Below are positions 1 to 10,772 of a stretch of DNA of 64,000 bases, piece after piece (positions within the stretch are counted from its first letter, which is position 1; each line of letters starts with the position of its first letter). Made by a program: the position numbers and the translations under genes. The stretch covers positions 1,116,001 to 1,180,000 of the forward strand of contig JAAKBF010000171.1 of assembly GCA_012656075.1 (NCBI GenBank), in the 5' to 3' direction. Under the pieces are notes generated by a model. It was not told the DNA's origin and made no database searches. It worked only from the letters and a program-made list of their open reading frames with translations. This DNA is from Phytophthora hibernalis (lineage: Eukaryota > Oomycota > Peronosporomycetes > Peronosporales > Peronosporaceae).

Positions 1-220
1 GGCTTCACCAGGGTTGTCAGCGACCACAAAAAAGTTGTTGTCGTCGACCGTTACGTGTACCACACCAATCGGCACCAATCATTTCCGTCCAGCGTAATTA
101 CGTCGTAAAAACTCGCGCTCTTTTACGATCCCCCAGCGGCCAACCACTGGCTGTCGCGGGGCTCGAGAGCTGCGGCTTTTTGTCTTGGCTCGTAATTTCT
201 GAAATCGGACTAGAAGACAG

Positions 221-290
221 GTAGGAAGCGCTCTCTCTCTCTATGTATGACGGCCTTAAGCCCACTAACCCGTCTCTCTAAACACTATAG
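221..290 (+). other. Probable 5'-UTR intron of the eL42 gene
   Basis: A GTAGG donor follows GACAG at 220, a CTAAC branch-like motif lies near 264-268, and CTATAG ends at 290, only 12 bases before the ATG. Many eukaryotic ribosomal-protein genes have an intron at this place. Inferred from splice motifs only. Confidence 0.5.
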
Positions 291-302
291 ACCTCAGCTA
301 CC

Positions 303-617
303 ATGGTGAACATGCCGAAGGAACGCCGCACTTTCTGCAAGGACAAGAAGTGCCAGAAGCACACGGTGCACAAGATCACGCAGTACAAGGCCGGTAAGGC
401 CTCCAAGTACGCCCAGGGCGCTCGTCGCTATGCTGACAAGCAGAAGGGATTCGGTGGCCAGACCAAGCCCGTCTTCCACAAGAAGGCCAAGACCACCAAG
501 AAGATCACGCTGCGTATGGAGTGCAAGGAGTGCAAGACCAAGAAGCAGCTGCCCATGAAGCGTACCAAGCACTTCGAGCTCGGCGAGAAGAAGAAATCGG
601 CCGGCCACCAGTACTAG
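303..617 (+). CDS. RPL36A: 60S ribosomal protein eL42 (L36a/L44)
   Basis: This is the cytosolic large-subunit protein eL42, which sits near the tRNA exit site. The 104-residue product has the normal family length and is colinear throughout. Two Cys pairs that form the zinc-binding site are visible: C12/C17 (CKDKKC) and C74/C77 (MECKEC). The highly conserved GFGGQTKPVFHKKAKTTKK stretch spans residues 49-67. Residue 56 is proline, the form linked in yeasts to cycloheximide sensitivity (glutamine there gives resistance); sensitivity here is inference. The start is the first ATG in a strong context (CTACCATGG). The coding region is uninterrupted and strongly G/C-biased at third positions. An open frame on the opposite strand is a shadow of this bias. 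Confidence 0.97.
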   Translation: MVNMPKERRTFCKDKKCQKHTVHKITQYKAGKASKYAQGARRYADKQKGFGGQTKPVFHKKAKTTKKITLRMECKECKTKKQLPMKRTKHFELGEKKKSAGHQY

Positions 618-1073
618 GCGCCTTCGTGTCTTCGAGCCTCAGGGTCTGCTAACAAGCGTCTGCAGACGTCGCAACGAACTGGAAAAACACTTTCTGACGG
701 CTGTTGGACGGTGGAGGGAAGGGCGATGTCGATCTACAATGACCGACGTGCTTTGGTGGACAGGTGCAAGCTGCGGCTGCGGCAGGTGGAGCTCGGTAGT
801 GCCTCAAATCAAAGCCATGGTCGTATTTTAGTCCAGAAACCTTCGCTTTGCTTCCTGTGTTGGATGAGGGGTGTCATGTGCAGGGACGCAGCGACGCGAG
901 GACAGGATTGCAGGTTCAGCACTTCAAGAACGGCTAGTGTTGCAGGTCCATAGTCAGAGTTTGGCTACGGTGGTTATTGGAGGTAGCGTGTTTTCCAACT
1001 GCCGGATCCACCTTTCCCAGTTACGCCGACGTCTTAAATTCTCCAGCTACTTCGTCAGCCGCGTTTTCACCTA
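618..1073. other. No gene recognised (3' flank of eL42)
   Basis: Only short overlapping open frames occur here, none with a recognisable family or a convincing start. I take it as the 3' UTR of eL42 plus the promoter region of the next gene. Confidence 0.5.
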
Positions 1074-2097
1074 ATGATGGATTCAGCTAACGCTTTCGAG
1101 ATGGAAGGCACCACGCTTCGGTCCACCTCCAGCTACTTCCTTCTGCTACGTGTTCACAGTCAAGAACGACAAGTTGAGCTTGTAGATGGAGGAACCCGTT
1201 TCCAAGAAGCAATGGTACGGCTAAGCTTAACCGACATGTAAGAGTTCTTTGTATTGACCTCTTGAGGTGTTTCTGTTGTAAGGTATTCTGGTGACTTGGC
1301 TCAGTCTGACATCGTGGTCCCGACAAACGCAATCCCTAGAGCTCAAATTCAGGACTACATCGCGGTATGCTGCTGTGTCATTAGTTATCTCTCTGAAATC
1401 TAACAGACTTGTGCATGCTTTGCTCTTTTTAGCTCTTTTGTAAGCTGCTGGAGGGCGAGTTGAACAATTCTGGTGAGGTGCAGCGCCACTTGAGAACCCA
1501 GGGGATGCAATTCAACTGGAGTTGCGATACCAGATCAACCAGCTCTTTCCATCGTGGGTATTTGTATAAGTACGTGCTCAATTTTTTCCATCGTGGGTAT
1601 TTGTATAAGTACGTGCTCAATTTTTTCCTGCTACTGTCGAGAGAATTTACGCCTTGGAGGCGGAAGTTCGCGATCTTCGAGGCCAACTGAATTGCCTTCG
1701 CGCAGAATCCCGTTTCCAACAAGACGAGGTTGGGATTGTCGCGGTCAAGGCCTCGGGAAAGGATGAGAGCTCGCATGAAATCTGGAACGGCCTGGAATCC
1801 GCTGATTTTGCCGTGGCTGAACAAAGCAACGCGCTAATAATCCGTCGCGCTGACCTATACATGGTTTGGGGGTTCGTGCGCGTTCCGCATGATGATTTCA
1901 ACCAGCGTGTTCGCCTGATGAAGAATGGCAGAAAGCTCCGCTCATTCGACGTTGGTATTTCACAGGGCGATCAGCACGTTACTCTACTGACAGCACAGAC
2001 TACAATGTCAGAAGGTGACAAATTTGGCGTCAAATGCGATGGCGATATCCTGATCTTTTCGGGTTTGTATGTCAGCGGTATGAGCACTTGGGGATAG
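1074..2097 (+). CDS. Hypothetical spliced gene: coiled coil plus possible C1q/TNF-like domain
   Basis: I do not recognise a named gene. The clearest part is 1642-2097, one open frame that starts with a heptad-like segment (IYALEAEVRDLRGQLNCLRA) and continues as about 100 residues with a C1q-like pattern: a LYMVWGFVRV strand, a VRLMKNGRKL strand, a GDKFGV turn, and a C-terminal SGLYVSG. Upstream, an ATG at 1074 opens a frame that can be spliced through short introns at 1238-1282 and 1365-1432 into protein-like sequence. A further donor at 1558 joins in phase to an acceptor at 1641. The stretch around 1433-1510 does not stay in one frame, so the middle of the model is unsettled, either a missed intron or a broken gene. 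The C1q similarity is pattern-based and uncertain. Confidence 0.4.
1551..1628 (+). repeat. Perfect 39-bp tandem duplication across a splice donor
   Basis: Two identical 39-base copies (1551-1589 and 1590-1628) each carry the candidate exon/intron junction CGTGG|GTATTTG. The second copy therefore duplicates the 5' splice site inside the predicted intron. Using the second donor would read into TAA in the preferred frame. Confidence 0.85.
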
Positions 2098-3060
2098 GAG
2101 ATTACCCGTGATGGGACAGACTTTCATAGCGATTCCGCCAAGACCAAAACTGATGTCGAAAATCGGTAGTCCAGTAGCTGGTAAATTGTCAACGCGTGAT
2201 AGTTCTTGACTACGCACGTACATAGGGTCATTCCCGCTTACCGATTGTCTTCCGTCCGTGGCTAGTCTTCATTCCCATAATTATTTCTCAACGCACCATT
2301 GTTTCTTGATCCATTCAGATGCTGAGCTTGAGATTGAGAATGTAGCGATACATTGCGTCGGAAAACTTTAGATCTGAGTAGGGCCAATCCGTAACTCGCT
2401 ATCGCGAGGACAAATATACGGACAGCAAAAGTTTGAACAGATCGTTCCCTGCAACAACAACATGCCTTGCGAATCTGAAGTTGCGATGCCCTACAGCTAA
2501 CGATGATTGTTTTTGGCTCTTGCACAAGCCTCGCGCCGCGTTATCGTGGCAGATGCGGAACGAGCTGATCGCGGGGATATTCCGAGGGTCTCCTGCCCTC
2601 CTCAACTCAAAGCCAACGGTGATGCCTCAAGTCATGGAAACAGACGATGAACTATTGCTCTCACCTCCAGTAGCAAGCCGTGCTCGAAGCGCACTCGCCG
2701 AAGACCGTACCGGTAAACGGCCGAATGAACCTCACGATGCAGGCACGAGTCCACTACAACGAGGACGCCGATTATGCTCGAGCTGAAAACTTTCGCTCGC
2801 CGCGAGCAGTACATGTACCTCCAAGATTCTGACAAGGGAGAATGCCAGCCGAACCTGTACCTGAACGTAACCTCACTTGTGCGCCATCCACAACCTTAAT
2901 TCATACAACATCCACACAAAAACAGTCCCAATGCGTTGCCACCTCCAATATTCCTGGTTCTCGTCAGCTTGGACTCGAAGTGTCTCTATCTACCCAGCAA
3001 TTCCGCCTCCACGTCTCCGATCCCTACATAAGAGAGAAAAAGCGCCCCTCTGCTATTTTC
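2098..3060. other. No supported gene
   Basis: Several short frames occur, the longest 117 codons on + at 2433-2786 from a non-ATG start. None shows a recognisable domain. A patch at 2715-2835 reads in protein-like fashion in two frames, so a small or decayed gene cannot be excluded. Confidence 0.4.
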
Positions 3061-3584
3061 TTACTTGCCGAGCATCCGGAGCACGTTCTTGCGGATCTTG
3101 CCCTGCACGAACACGGGTTTCCCGAGGCGACGGATGCGCTCGCGCGTCTTCTTGGTGGCGATGTGGCGCTTGTTGGCCTGCGCGCGCTTGACGAGGCCGT
3201 TGCAGTTGACCTTGAAGCGCTTCTTGACGGCTGCCTTGGTCTTGAGCTTGTAGCCCATGGCGCGCACCTGCAGCTGCGGGAAGGCCAGGGCGCCGCGCAT
3301 GGCCAGCATGGACACAAACGGGGCTGGGGCTGCGGCGGAGGACTGCACGATGGCGGCGAAGCGCGGGGCCTGTGCGACGGCGCTGGGGGCGACGGACAGC
3401 GCCTTGAACTGGCGGGCGAGGGATCTGTAGTGTGGATTTACGCGGGCGATAGAGCAGTGGAGAAGATGCAACCAGATGCGTTAAAAAGAGGATATGCGTG
3501 CGGAGGAGATCAGAGTAGTGTGATCTGCTAGAACTACGCAGAGGACGATATACAGCGAGAGGAAACGTACCGGAAGAGCGCCAT
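3061..3584 (-). CDS. MRPL35: Mitochondrial ribosomal protein bL35, two exons
   Basis: Nuclear-encoded large-subunit protein of the mitochondrial ribosome. The C-terminal 65 residues carry the bL35 signature: a KLKTKAAVKKRFKV start, the basic NKRHIATKKTRERIRRLG core and a KNVLRMLGK end. The long open frame has no in-frame ATG at its 5' end. Splicing solves this: exon 1 is only 14 nt (3571-3584, ATGGCGCTCTTCCG), followed by a GTACGT..CTACAG intron (3425-3570), and exon 2 is 3061-3424, giving 125 residues. The spliced N-terminus MALFRSLARQFKALS is a textbook mitochondrial presequence (Arg-rich, amphipathic, no acidic residues). The gene is divergent from the zinc-finger gene at 3816, with 231 bp between the start codons. 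Confidence 0.9.
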
Positions 3585-3763
3585 GACGAAGCTTGCTATT
3601 GACTTGCGGTCTCCAATGGACGAGCGGTGGAGTCCGGTCGTGTATGGTGATTGGTGGAAATAGTTTGTTCTTCTCGATAACTCCAACATAGAAAATCCAG
3701 AATCCGATTCCCTCGAGATACTGACACGAATGTCGCTAACAAGCACAACTCTCCCTCTTTGAA

Positions 3764-3780
3764 GCTCATTCCGCGATTTT
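3764..3780 (+). promoter_or_regulatory. Oomycete-type initiator (Inr/FPR) of the AN1 gene
   Basis: GCTCATTCCGCGATTTT closely matches the composite initiator plus flanking promoter region described for oomycete genes (GCTCATTYYNCAWTTTT-like). It lies 36 bp before the ATG at 3816, a typical transcription-start position. Matched by eye. Confidence 0.55.
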
Positions 3781-3815
3781 CTCTCTGATAAGAAGACCAT
3801 CACTCTTGTATCATC

Positions 3816-4693
3816 ATGGACATCGGCGCGCACTGCTCCGTGCCGGCCTGCCACCAACAGGACTTCCTTCCCTTCACGTGTGACTGCTGCAGCGGCGTCT
3901 TCTGTCTGAAGCACCGCAGCTACGACGCGCACGAGTGTCCCCAGGCCGGCAGCCACGACCGCCGCGTGGTGCAATGCCCCGTGTGCAAGCAAATGATCCG
4001 CTGGACGGCGGAGCAGGACGTTAACGCCATGTGGAGCAGCACGTGCGCGTGGGCCAGTGCACGCGCGAGAAGTTACAGCAACAGCAGAAGCAGAAGAAGC
4101 CCAAGAAGAAGCGCTGCCCCGCCCAGGGCTGTCGAGACGTCCTGCTCACGTCCAACCAGTTCCATTGCTCCAAATGCGGTCAGGACGTGTGTCTCAAGCA
4201 CAGGTTCGAGGCCGACCACGACTGTGAGAGCAAGCGTCAGGCGCAGAGGCAGCAGTGGCTCGGAGGATTTAAACCCAGGACGACCAAACCCAAGCAGCCG
4301 TCGCAGTTCCAGAAGAACGCACAACACGCAGCTGCGTCCGTCGTGAGCGGCACCAGGTCGGCGGTGTCGTCCTTGGTGCAGAACGCCAAGGCGGCAGGCA
4401 ATGCTGTCACCACAAGCTCCGAGGAGTGCCCCATGTGTCATCAGAAGTTTGCGTACGTGAGTCAGCTCATTGCGCACGTAAATCGTGCGCATCCAGACGC
4501 ATCTGACGCGAGAAGAACTTCTGCTGCGACCTCAGCAGGAGTGCCTGCTGGAAGTGAGGAGTGTCCACAGTGCCGAGCTGTCTTCCCCAACCTAAATGCA
4601 CTTATCCAGCACGCCGAGACGGCGCATTCGGGAGCTGTCGCCGCTGGACAAGCTGGCGGTGCAGGCGACCAAGACAAGTGCACCCTAATGTAG
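3816..4693 (+). CDS. AN1/C2H2 zinc-finger protein with C-terminal CaaX box (ZFAND2/SAP11-like)
   Basis: The product resembles stress-associated AN1 proteins that bind ubiquitin, the proteasome or p97. The order is an AN1 finger at about residues 8-50 (CSVPAC, FTCDCCSGVFC, LKH, HEC), a Lys/Gln-rich linker, a second AN1 finger (RCPAQGC, FHCSKCGQDVCLKH, HDC), then two C2H2-like fingers (ECPMCHQKF..HVNRAH and ECPQCRAVF..HAETAH). Plant SAP11-type proteins have the same AN1-AN1-C2H2-C2H2 order. The last residues, DKCTLM, form a CaaX box, so farnesylation and membrane attachment are likely by inference; animal AIRAPL is likewise prenylated. A single-base frame break lies near 4028: the frame MW|EQHVRVGQC is restored if TGGAG is TGGGAG. 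I treat it as a sequence error. Confidence 0.85.
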
Positions 4694-4820
4694 ATAAATA
4701 TCTCGGTGACAAGCCAAATGCAAAAAGATCAATCTTCCACTGCAATATATTAGTATATCTCCCGCCTGTGCTCTCCTTTGCGTGGAAAGTCGCCGGCTGG
4801 GCGTCGCGTGGGCCCCTTGT

Positions 4821-5090
4821 CTAGCCGGACTTGAAGAGCAGGATCGCCACCTGGCCCAGGTAGAAGTAGATGAAGTGCTTGGTCTCGTGCGTCACGTACG
4901 AACCGAAGTTGCGGCCCACGATGCAGTGCCACGTGGGGTTGTACTTCTTGTCGAACTCCTTCTTGATGAAAGCGGCGATGTCCTTCTCGATGTTGTACTT
5001 CTCCAGCGCCTGGCTGGCGCAGTCCACGGCGTCCTGCTGCATGTCTTCGTGCATGTCCGCATTCTTGATCACGGCCTTGCGCTCCGACAT
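4821..5090 (-). CDS. DYNLL: Dynein light chain LC8
   Basis: LC8 is a homodimeric hub protein that binds dynein intermediate chains and many short linear motifs. The product is 89 residues, exactly the usual LC8 length, without gaps. Family hallmarks are visible: AVIKNADM near the N-terminus, EKDIAAFIKKEFDKKYNPTW in the middle and HCIVGRNFGSYVTHET, whose strand lines the peptide groove, then FIYFYLGQVAILLFKSG at the end. It is a single exon with ATG at 5090 and TAG at 4821-4823. It is convergent with the AN1 gene, whose stop lies 127 bp away. Expected in an organism with flagellate zoospores, though LC8 also has non-motor roles. Confidence 0.97.
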   Translation of the reverse strand: MSERKAVIKNADMHEDMQQDAVDCASQALEKYNIEKDIAAFIKKEFDKKYNPTWHCIVGRNFGSYVTHETKHFIYFYLGQVAILLFKSG

Positions 5091-5291
5091 GGCGACCGAC
5101 TGGCTGGCGTCTCGGTAGCTCCCGATCCAAAGAGACGCGAAAAGCTCGAATGTGACGCTTCTCCCCCTTTGCTTTTTTGACTCGACGCGCCGTAACTTAC
5201 CGATAGATTCCCGAAACGACCGAATAAATTCCTGGATCGAGATTGCGAAGTAATTAATCAGCTTAGAAGGGTACAGTATACGTTCACCACA

Positions 5292-7858
5292 TTAATTCTG
5301 CGACGCGCGCAACAAAGCTGCGACGTGTGACGCCACAGACCGCGCGAGCGAGCCGTACGAGTTGAGTTCCTCGTCCACAGCGCGGTTGTGCAACTTGGCG
5401 GCGTAGTGAAAGTTGGAGATGGCGCCCTTGCGTGTCTTCGACCGCGGATGCTGGGACTTGGACGGCACCACGTTGTAGCCGCCCTCGAGCACCGAAACGA
5501 TGCGGCCATCACAACAACTACATGTTCCGGAAGACACAGCAACAACAAGGTTAGTCAAGGTTTGCTCAAATCAATACAGAGCAGTCACTTACTCTTCAGC
5601 AACGGAAGCGACCTGCTCCGTGATCCAGCCGTAGTCGTCCTCGCTCAAGAAGTAGTAAAGTCATCGGCGTGGCCGTCGAATCCGGCGGACAGCATGATGA
5701 GGTCCGGCCGGAACTTAATCAGCGCCGGGATGAGCTTCTTGGTGACGGTGTCACGGAAGGTCTTTGATGATTGATCCATCAGCGACCTCTTTGCCTTTGG
5801 CGATAGTTTCAATCTCTCATCCAAATACTTGGGGCCCAGCACCTTCAGCGGGATATTCACGATATTCTTGCTCTTCTCAAGCTCCGGTGAGCAACCGTGC
5901 GGGCCCACGCCAGAGCACGGATAGAAATTGTCGTCGTCGTACAAGTGGATTGATGAAAAGAAGACGTTGTCGGGGTCCGTCTCATCACGCCACGGCTTGT
6001 AGGACGAGAACTGCACCGGTGCCCAGCTCGGTGGGAGCGGATAGTTCTGCTTGTGTGGAATCAGGTTGCGGATGACTTCTTCAGTGCCGTTGCCGTGGTG
6101 GATATCGAAGTCTACAATGGCGACACGCTGAATGCTCACACGTTTCTTTGACCCCAGCAAGGAGTCCGACGCGAGATTTCTTGCCACCGGTGGGGTGTAG
6201 TACGGGTTGCAGTAGTTGCTCATGGCGTATGATGCGCCGATGCAAATGTTATTGATCAAGCAGAAACCACATGTGCACATCTCTGGGCGAAGATGAAATC
6301 CTTCGCCTTCAACACACCCGTTTGGTCCCGCATGATGGCCTGGTGGTCGCACGACAACAAAGGCGTTCCTATTCAAGGTAGCAATCACCATTGTCAGGGC
6401 TGGGTTTGAAGGAAAAAGCGTAGGTAAACCCGGTGGACGTACTTTGTCTCGTTGTTGAGCACTTTATCGATAGCATGGCACACCGCACCAGCAGCCATAC
6501 GAGCTGCCGTGTAGCTGCTCTTCGAGATCGGTGAATCCATGTCGAAGCTACCACCTGACGGCTGGTCTTCCACCTCGAAACACTTTTGCGCATGTTTGGT
6601 CTGGAACGTCAAAACGCCACGCTAAGTCAGTATACACACCCAGCGATCATCCCAAATAAACAAACAACACTTACCTTGAGCCAGTCACCATAGGTGAGTT
6701 CCTTGTCACCCTTTTATCATTCTTCTTGTCGTACAAAGTTCCGACCAAATACTCTTTGCTCTGCTCTGGAAGGTTGCCGCACGCACGCTCGAGATGTTGG
6801 ATATACTCGACCGTGTGAACGCGCAAGATGTCATTCAGTCGAGCTGGACGTAGTTCGTTTAGGTTGGACCACTTGAGATCTTTAAACCGATCTTTGTGCA
6901 GGACGCCTTCTGGTCCACCCAACACGCAGAGCCGCTGGCGACTCTCTTGGTGCGAGTCGTTGTGGTGATCTAGACACGTCGGCTGGTACACGAGTAATGT
7001 GCCTGCAGTTTCATTCTCCAATTGATGCAGCAAATTGCTCGCTAGCTTTGCCAGCGTCGAACTTTTGCCGCCCGTAGGCGTCGACAAGCAAGAGTCATCA
7101 GGAAAGGCGGTAGTGGATCCTCCTCGAGTGAAGGGCTTCTTCGTTGCCGCCACTGGAGACGCCTCGTGGTTTTGGCGCTTCCACATCAACTGGGTCCCGT
7201 TCGGGTTGTAGCGGCCACTCGCTGGAGAAGGTGCTGGTCGCTTGCGATGCACTTTTTCCTGTGTCATGGTGTTGAGCGGAATCGGCATCTCCACGTTGCG
7301 GACGTAACGCATCTCGTCATCCGACTCGTCCGAACAGTCTATGCCTGCAGTTGGTGGTCGAATCGACAAATGGGCGTCGTGGGCTGGCACTGGGTGCTTG
7401 GTATCTTGAAGGCCGCCGTCACTGGTATCTCTGTCCTCCTTGTCTTCATTGGCCATGGCTCTTCCACGGTCGTCGACCTCAACGAGACTCACACTGGACA
7501 TTCGCAACAACATGGGCTCAGAGGTGACCTCTGCGGTGCTGTGGTACCTTGCCATATAGTGCGGTCCATTGCTGTGGTCGGTGGCGGTGCTGCCAGTGTC
7601 GCTGCTGCTGGAGCTTCCAGGACTCGTGCTCAGCAGCGAGATGACATTGTTACGCATGTCGAAGTGTCTCGCTGCCTCCTTCTCATTCGGCGAGCGCATC
7701 ATCGGTGGCGTGTGCAGTGACAGCAGCGTACGAACGCCCAGTCGGTCGTTCTCGGACTCGATTGGCGGTTCCGGCTCGGGCTTGAACTGCTCTTGACTCT
7801 GACTGTCATCGTTCCGGGGCGGACTGCGCCACATGGACTCGTTGCTGGTGGCCTGCAT
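5292..7858 (-). CDS. Class II (HDA1/HDAC6-like) histone deacetylase, four exons
   Basis: Zn-dependent lysine deacetylase. Exons by splice motifs and phase: 6675-7858, 6443-6600, 5593-6368, 5292-5517. The first 300 or so residues are low-complexity and Ser/Pro-rich, probably regulatory. The catalytic domain follows with TLLVYQPTCLDHH, RPPGHHAG (the two catalytic His), FCLINN, IVDFDIHHGNGTEE (Zn ligands Asp and His), LSAGFDGH (Zn-ligand Asp) and LEGGYN (catalytic Tyr). All key residues are kept, so the enzyme should be active. The ATG at 7858 is the first in frame; the open frame extends further upstream only through non-ATG codons. Two one-base losses interrupt the frame: in a G run near 6705 and in a T run near 5662. 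The expected sequences GDKELTYGDWLK and DDFYYFLSEDDYGW are recovered by adding one base at each. Confidence 0.9.
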
Positions 7859-9114
7859 AGTTACTTTGAACTTGAGATCTCGGACCCAGAGTGACTCGCT
7901 GGATTGTTTGTGTTCTCGAGTCTTCGGTCTTGAGTCTTGAGTCCTGCGGCGGTCTTTGGAGAATGCCAGCACTGTCGGGTATCATTTTCGCAGCGATGGC
8001 ATTGGTGTACACAAATCGTACACAAACTGCATCCGAACCCTGCGGAAACCGATATTAAACACATAAACGAGGTATATGTCGACAAAAACGAAACAGTACG
8101 ATCATAAAAGGACCAGCATTGTGGACGCTCGCAATTGCAACGAGGACAGGTTTAAATGCGTTCTGGAAAGAGACTTCGATCACACGCTATGATTGACAAG
8201 CGAGCTACGGGATCGGCGCGCCGCTCTACGCTCTAAAATGGACAGTGTGTCCATCTGAGGTTTAACTGTAATCCGAGGTTTTTAGTGTAGTAACTTTAGC
8301 CGCTTAAGCTTACATGCATTCCACTTCAAATTCCAATCTGTATCTTTCATCGGCAGTACTCACGGTGAGTGTGAGTCCAGCAACATTTATCGAGCAAGGT
8401 TCGGTAGAGCATGGTGACTACAGCAAGAAACTTATTCTGTTGGCTAGACTAAGCATCACGTTGAATCAACGCCGCGTGGCACTTGATCAGGGAGTTCCAA
8501 GCTCGGTCTGCAGCTCGGCTGTTCAACTCAGGGACCACACAGAACAACAAACATACCGGTCTGAAAATTGTTCGCAAATGGCGGCTCAGGTGTTTGCGAT
8601 TTGTTTGGAGGATATGCGGGCACTGTAGTTGCATGCAGACGACGTGCCCACCGATGAACTTTAATAATATTAAAGTACTATATTATAATACTACCGGTAA
8701 GCTTAGTACAGTAGTGTCCATGCATAATCCAGCGGCATACTACTGTAGTACCTTGCTGATCCAACTCGAAGGTTTGGACTACAGCTGACACTGTAACTCG
8801 CCGACGACATGAGTACGTAGACGTAGATAAATGTTGCTGGACAACACCGCAATTAAAATTGAATAAACATGTATTTTATAACATGTATTTTAATACATGT
8901 TGCTTCAATTGAGCGGTGTGTTGCTGCTTCAATTAAGCGGTGAGCTGTCCAGCATCATTCTACGGCAACTTAACGCCCCAACGCCAGAATGGTACAATGT
9001 ACCGTATCTTTCGCCAGTTTCCGCCAATCAGAGATTATACCCTACCCCTGTCGTGAAATGATCGCGCCATAAAACTGCCCGAAGACAACGCTGCGCCGCG
9101 AGCAGCACGTGACG
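7859..9114. other. Divergent intergenic region between HDAC and glycosyltransferase
   Basis: No gene is seen. It is AT-rich with short unconvincing frames. It should contain the promoters of both flanking genes, and it holds a foldback repeat at 8822-8964 and a near-palindrome at 8239-8254 (ATGGACAGTGTGTCCA). Confidence 0.6.
8822..8964. repeat. Foldback (MITE-like) inverted repeat, about 143 bp
   Basis: The left arm CGTAGATAAATGTTGCTGGA pairs imperfectly with the right arm, whose reverse complement starts CGTAGAATGATGCTGGACAG; pairing continues through CACCGC..AATTGAA. The centre holds repeated ACATGTATTTTA motifs that themselves form a palindrome. No clean target duplication was seen. It could be a small non-autonomous DNA transposon. 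Confidence 0.5.
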
Positions 9115-10772
9115 ATGGCCAAGAAGGAGTTCCACAAGGTCTACAATGCGCAGACGCGGCAAAGTCGCCTGCCCACACAGACGCAGATCCTCATGGGAAC
9201 GATGGGTCTGGCGGCACTGCTGCTGCTGCTGGAGCTGTCCATGCTGCGGGGAAGTGACGTCGTGCCTGCCTACCTGAACGCGGAGACGGAGGAGGGCAAG
9301 AGCTTCTACCCGGACGAGATCCTCGAGTCCGAGTGGGCGGAGGAGGTCAAAGAGGAAGATCTGGTGCACCTCAGTCTGCTGCACGAGGCCTGTCTCAACT
9401 ACAAGGACAGCGTCGTGCCGTGGACGTACGGGCTGAACGGCAAAGTGGCTGAGCCTAGTGTCCTCATTGACAAGGACGACCCAGATCTTCTCGAGAAGAT
9501 GCGGAAGTGTCCGGATGTGGACATTTTCCTGCCTCTGGGCATCCGGGGCCACGGATACTGCGAAGATTCGATTGCATACACGAAATGTACGTTATTTGGA
9601 ATGTGTTCATGAGGGTGGGAGCTGTGGAGACTGATGCATAAATTTTTGTGTTGCTGTCTTTGTAGTTTTGGAGTCCCGACTGTTACCGGCGTGGGCAATT
9701 GAGATGAAGTATGTGGACAGGGAGACGGGTGAGACGCTCTCGTACCACGACCTGTGTCCGAAGACGCCCATGATCTTCCTAAACCACTACTGGGACGGCA
9801 TCCCGGACTCGCCCGACTGGCCAGCGAAGAAACCCATGTTCCTCATGCCGAATATCGAAATGTACGAGCTCAAGGCCGAGCACTACTGGGGAGTGGACGT
9901 AGTGCTCTGCAAGACGGCAATCTGCGCGCGTCGCGTGCGACTCTGGTACCAACAGGAAGGCAACCCGCGTCACACGAAGGTGCTGTACACGCGGCATACA
10001 TCGTCGGATGTCGCTATGCTTGCTAGAAACCGTTTCGGGGACGACGCGATCAAGCCGAAGAACTGGTCGGACGTGCAGTTTATCCATGCGGTCGGCACCA
10101 GCGTGCAGAAGGGAACCAGACCCGTGCTTAATTGCTGGATTGGACGTCCTGATTTCCCCCGCTGCATGTGTACATGCATGAAGACGTCTACAGCGGAAAC
10201 CTCAAGAGCCACTACGAGGACAAGATTAAGGACACACAGGTGCACATGCACGTCGGTCGCGCCAGTGCGGACGACTTCGGCAAGATGATCGCAGAATCTG
10301 CATTCTTCATGTGCACGAGTCTGCAGGAGGGCTATGGCCACTACATCAACCAAGCACGTGCTAGCGGTGCTGTGATCGTGTCCACCGACCTGCCGCCCAT
10401 GAACGAGTTCTTGACTCCCGAGTCTGGCGTGCTGATCCCCGTAAAGCGTTGGGCGTATCAGGAGCAGATGCTGGGTGGGAAGTACAGCGGAGAGCACGGC
10501 CTGAAGGGCGTAGAGGGCTTTACGGCTGACCTGGACGGCTCTGCAGTATGTGAGGCCGTGGAGAAGGTGTTGTCTATGACGCCAGTAGAGCGTGAGGCGA
10601 TGGCGGCTCGAGCCAGAAGCAGTACTTCATCGACCTGAATTTCTTCGCGGCCAAAATGAAGGAGCTGCGGGGGATTGCTCGTGGTGGGAAGCGCCACAGC
10701 TTCGCTCGGAGGAGGACACCGTGTAGTGTAACCATGCATATAATGTCGGTTGTAAGAGTCTCGCAAGGCTGA
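9115..10772 (+). CDS. Type II membrane glycosyltransferase (GT-B, GT4-like)
   Basis: Probable retaining glycosyltransferase of the secretory pathway. The ATG at 9115 gives a short basic cytosolic tail, one membrane segment at about residues 26-45 (ILMGTMGLAALLLLLELSML), then a lumenal domain. An intron at 9587-9665 (GTACGT..TTGTAG) joins in phase (AAA T|TT TTG). The C-terminal half shows the GT-B donor-site pattern: VHMHVGRASADDFGKMIAES, then SLQEGYGHYINQARASGAVI (E-x7-E-like motif), then STDLPPMNEFLT. Two single C losses break the frame, near 10158 (CCCCC run) and near 10612 (GCCAG); restoring each links the segments and the QKQYFIDLNFFAAKMKELRG tail. The exact stop is uncertain: 10772 is the stop in the restored frame. 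Substrate unknown. Confidence 0.8.

Noticed and set aside
294..608. Leu-rich open frame on the minus strand of eL42
   Set aside because: It is an exact antisense shadow of a highly conserved ribosomal-protein gene with biased third positions.
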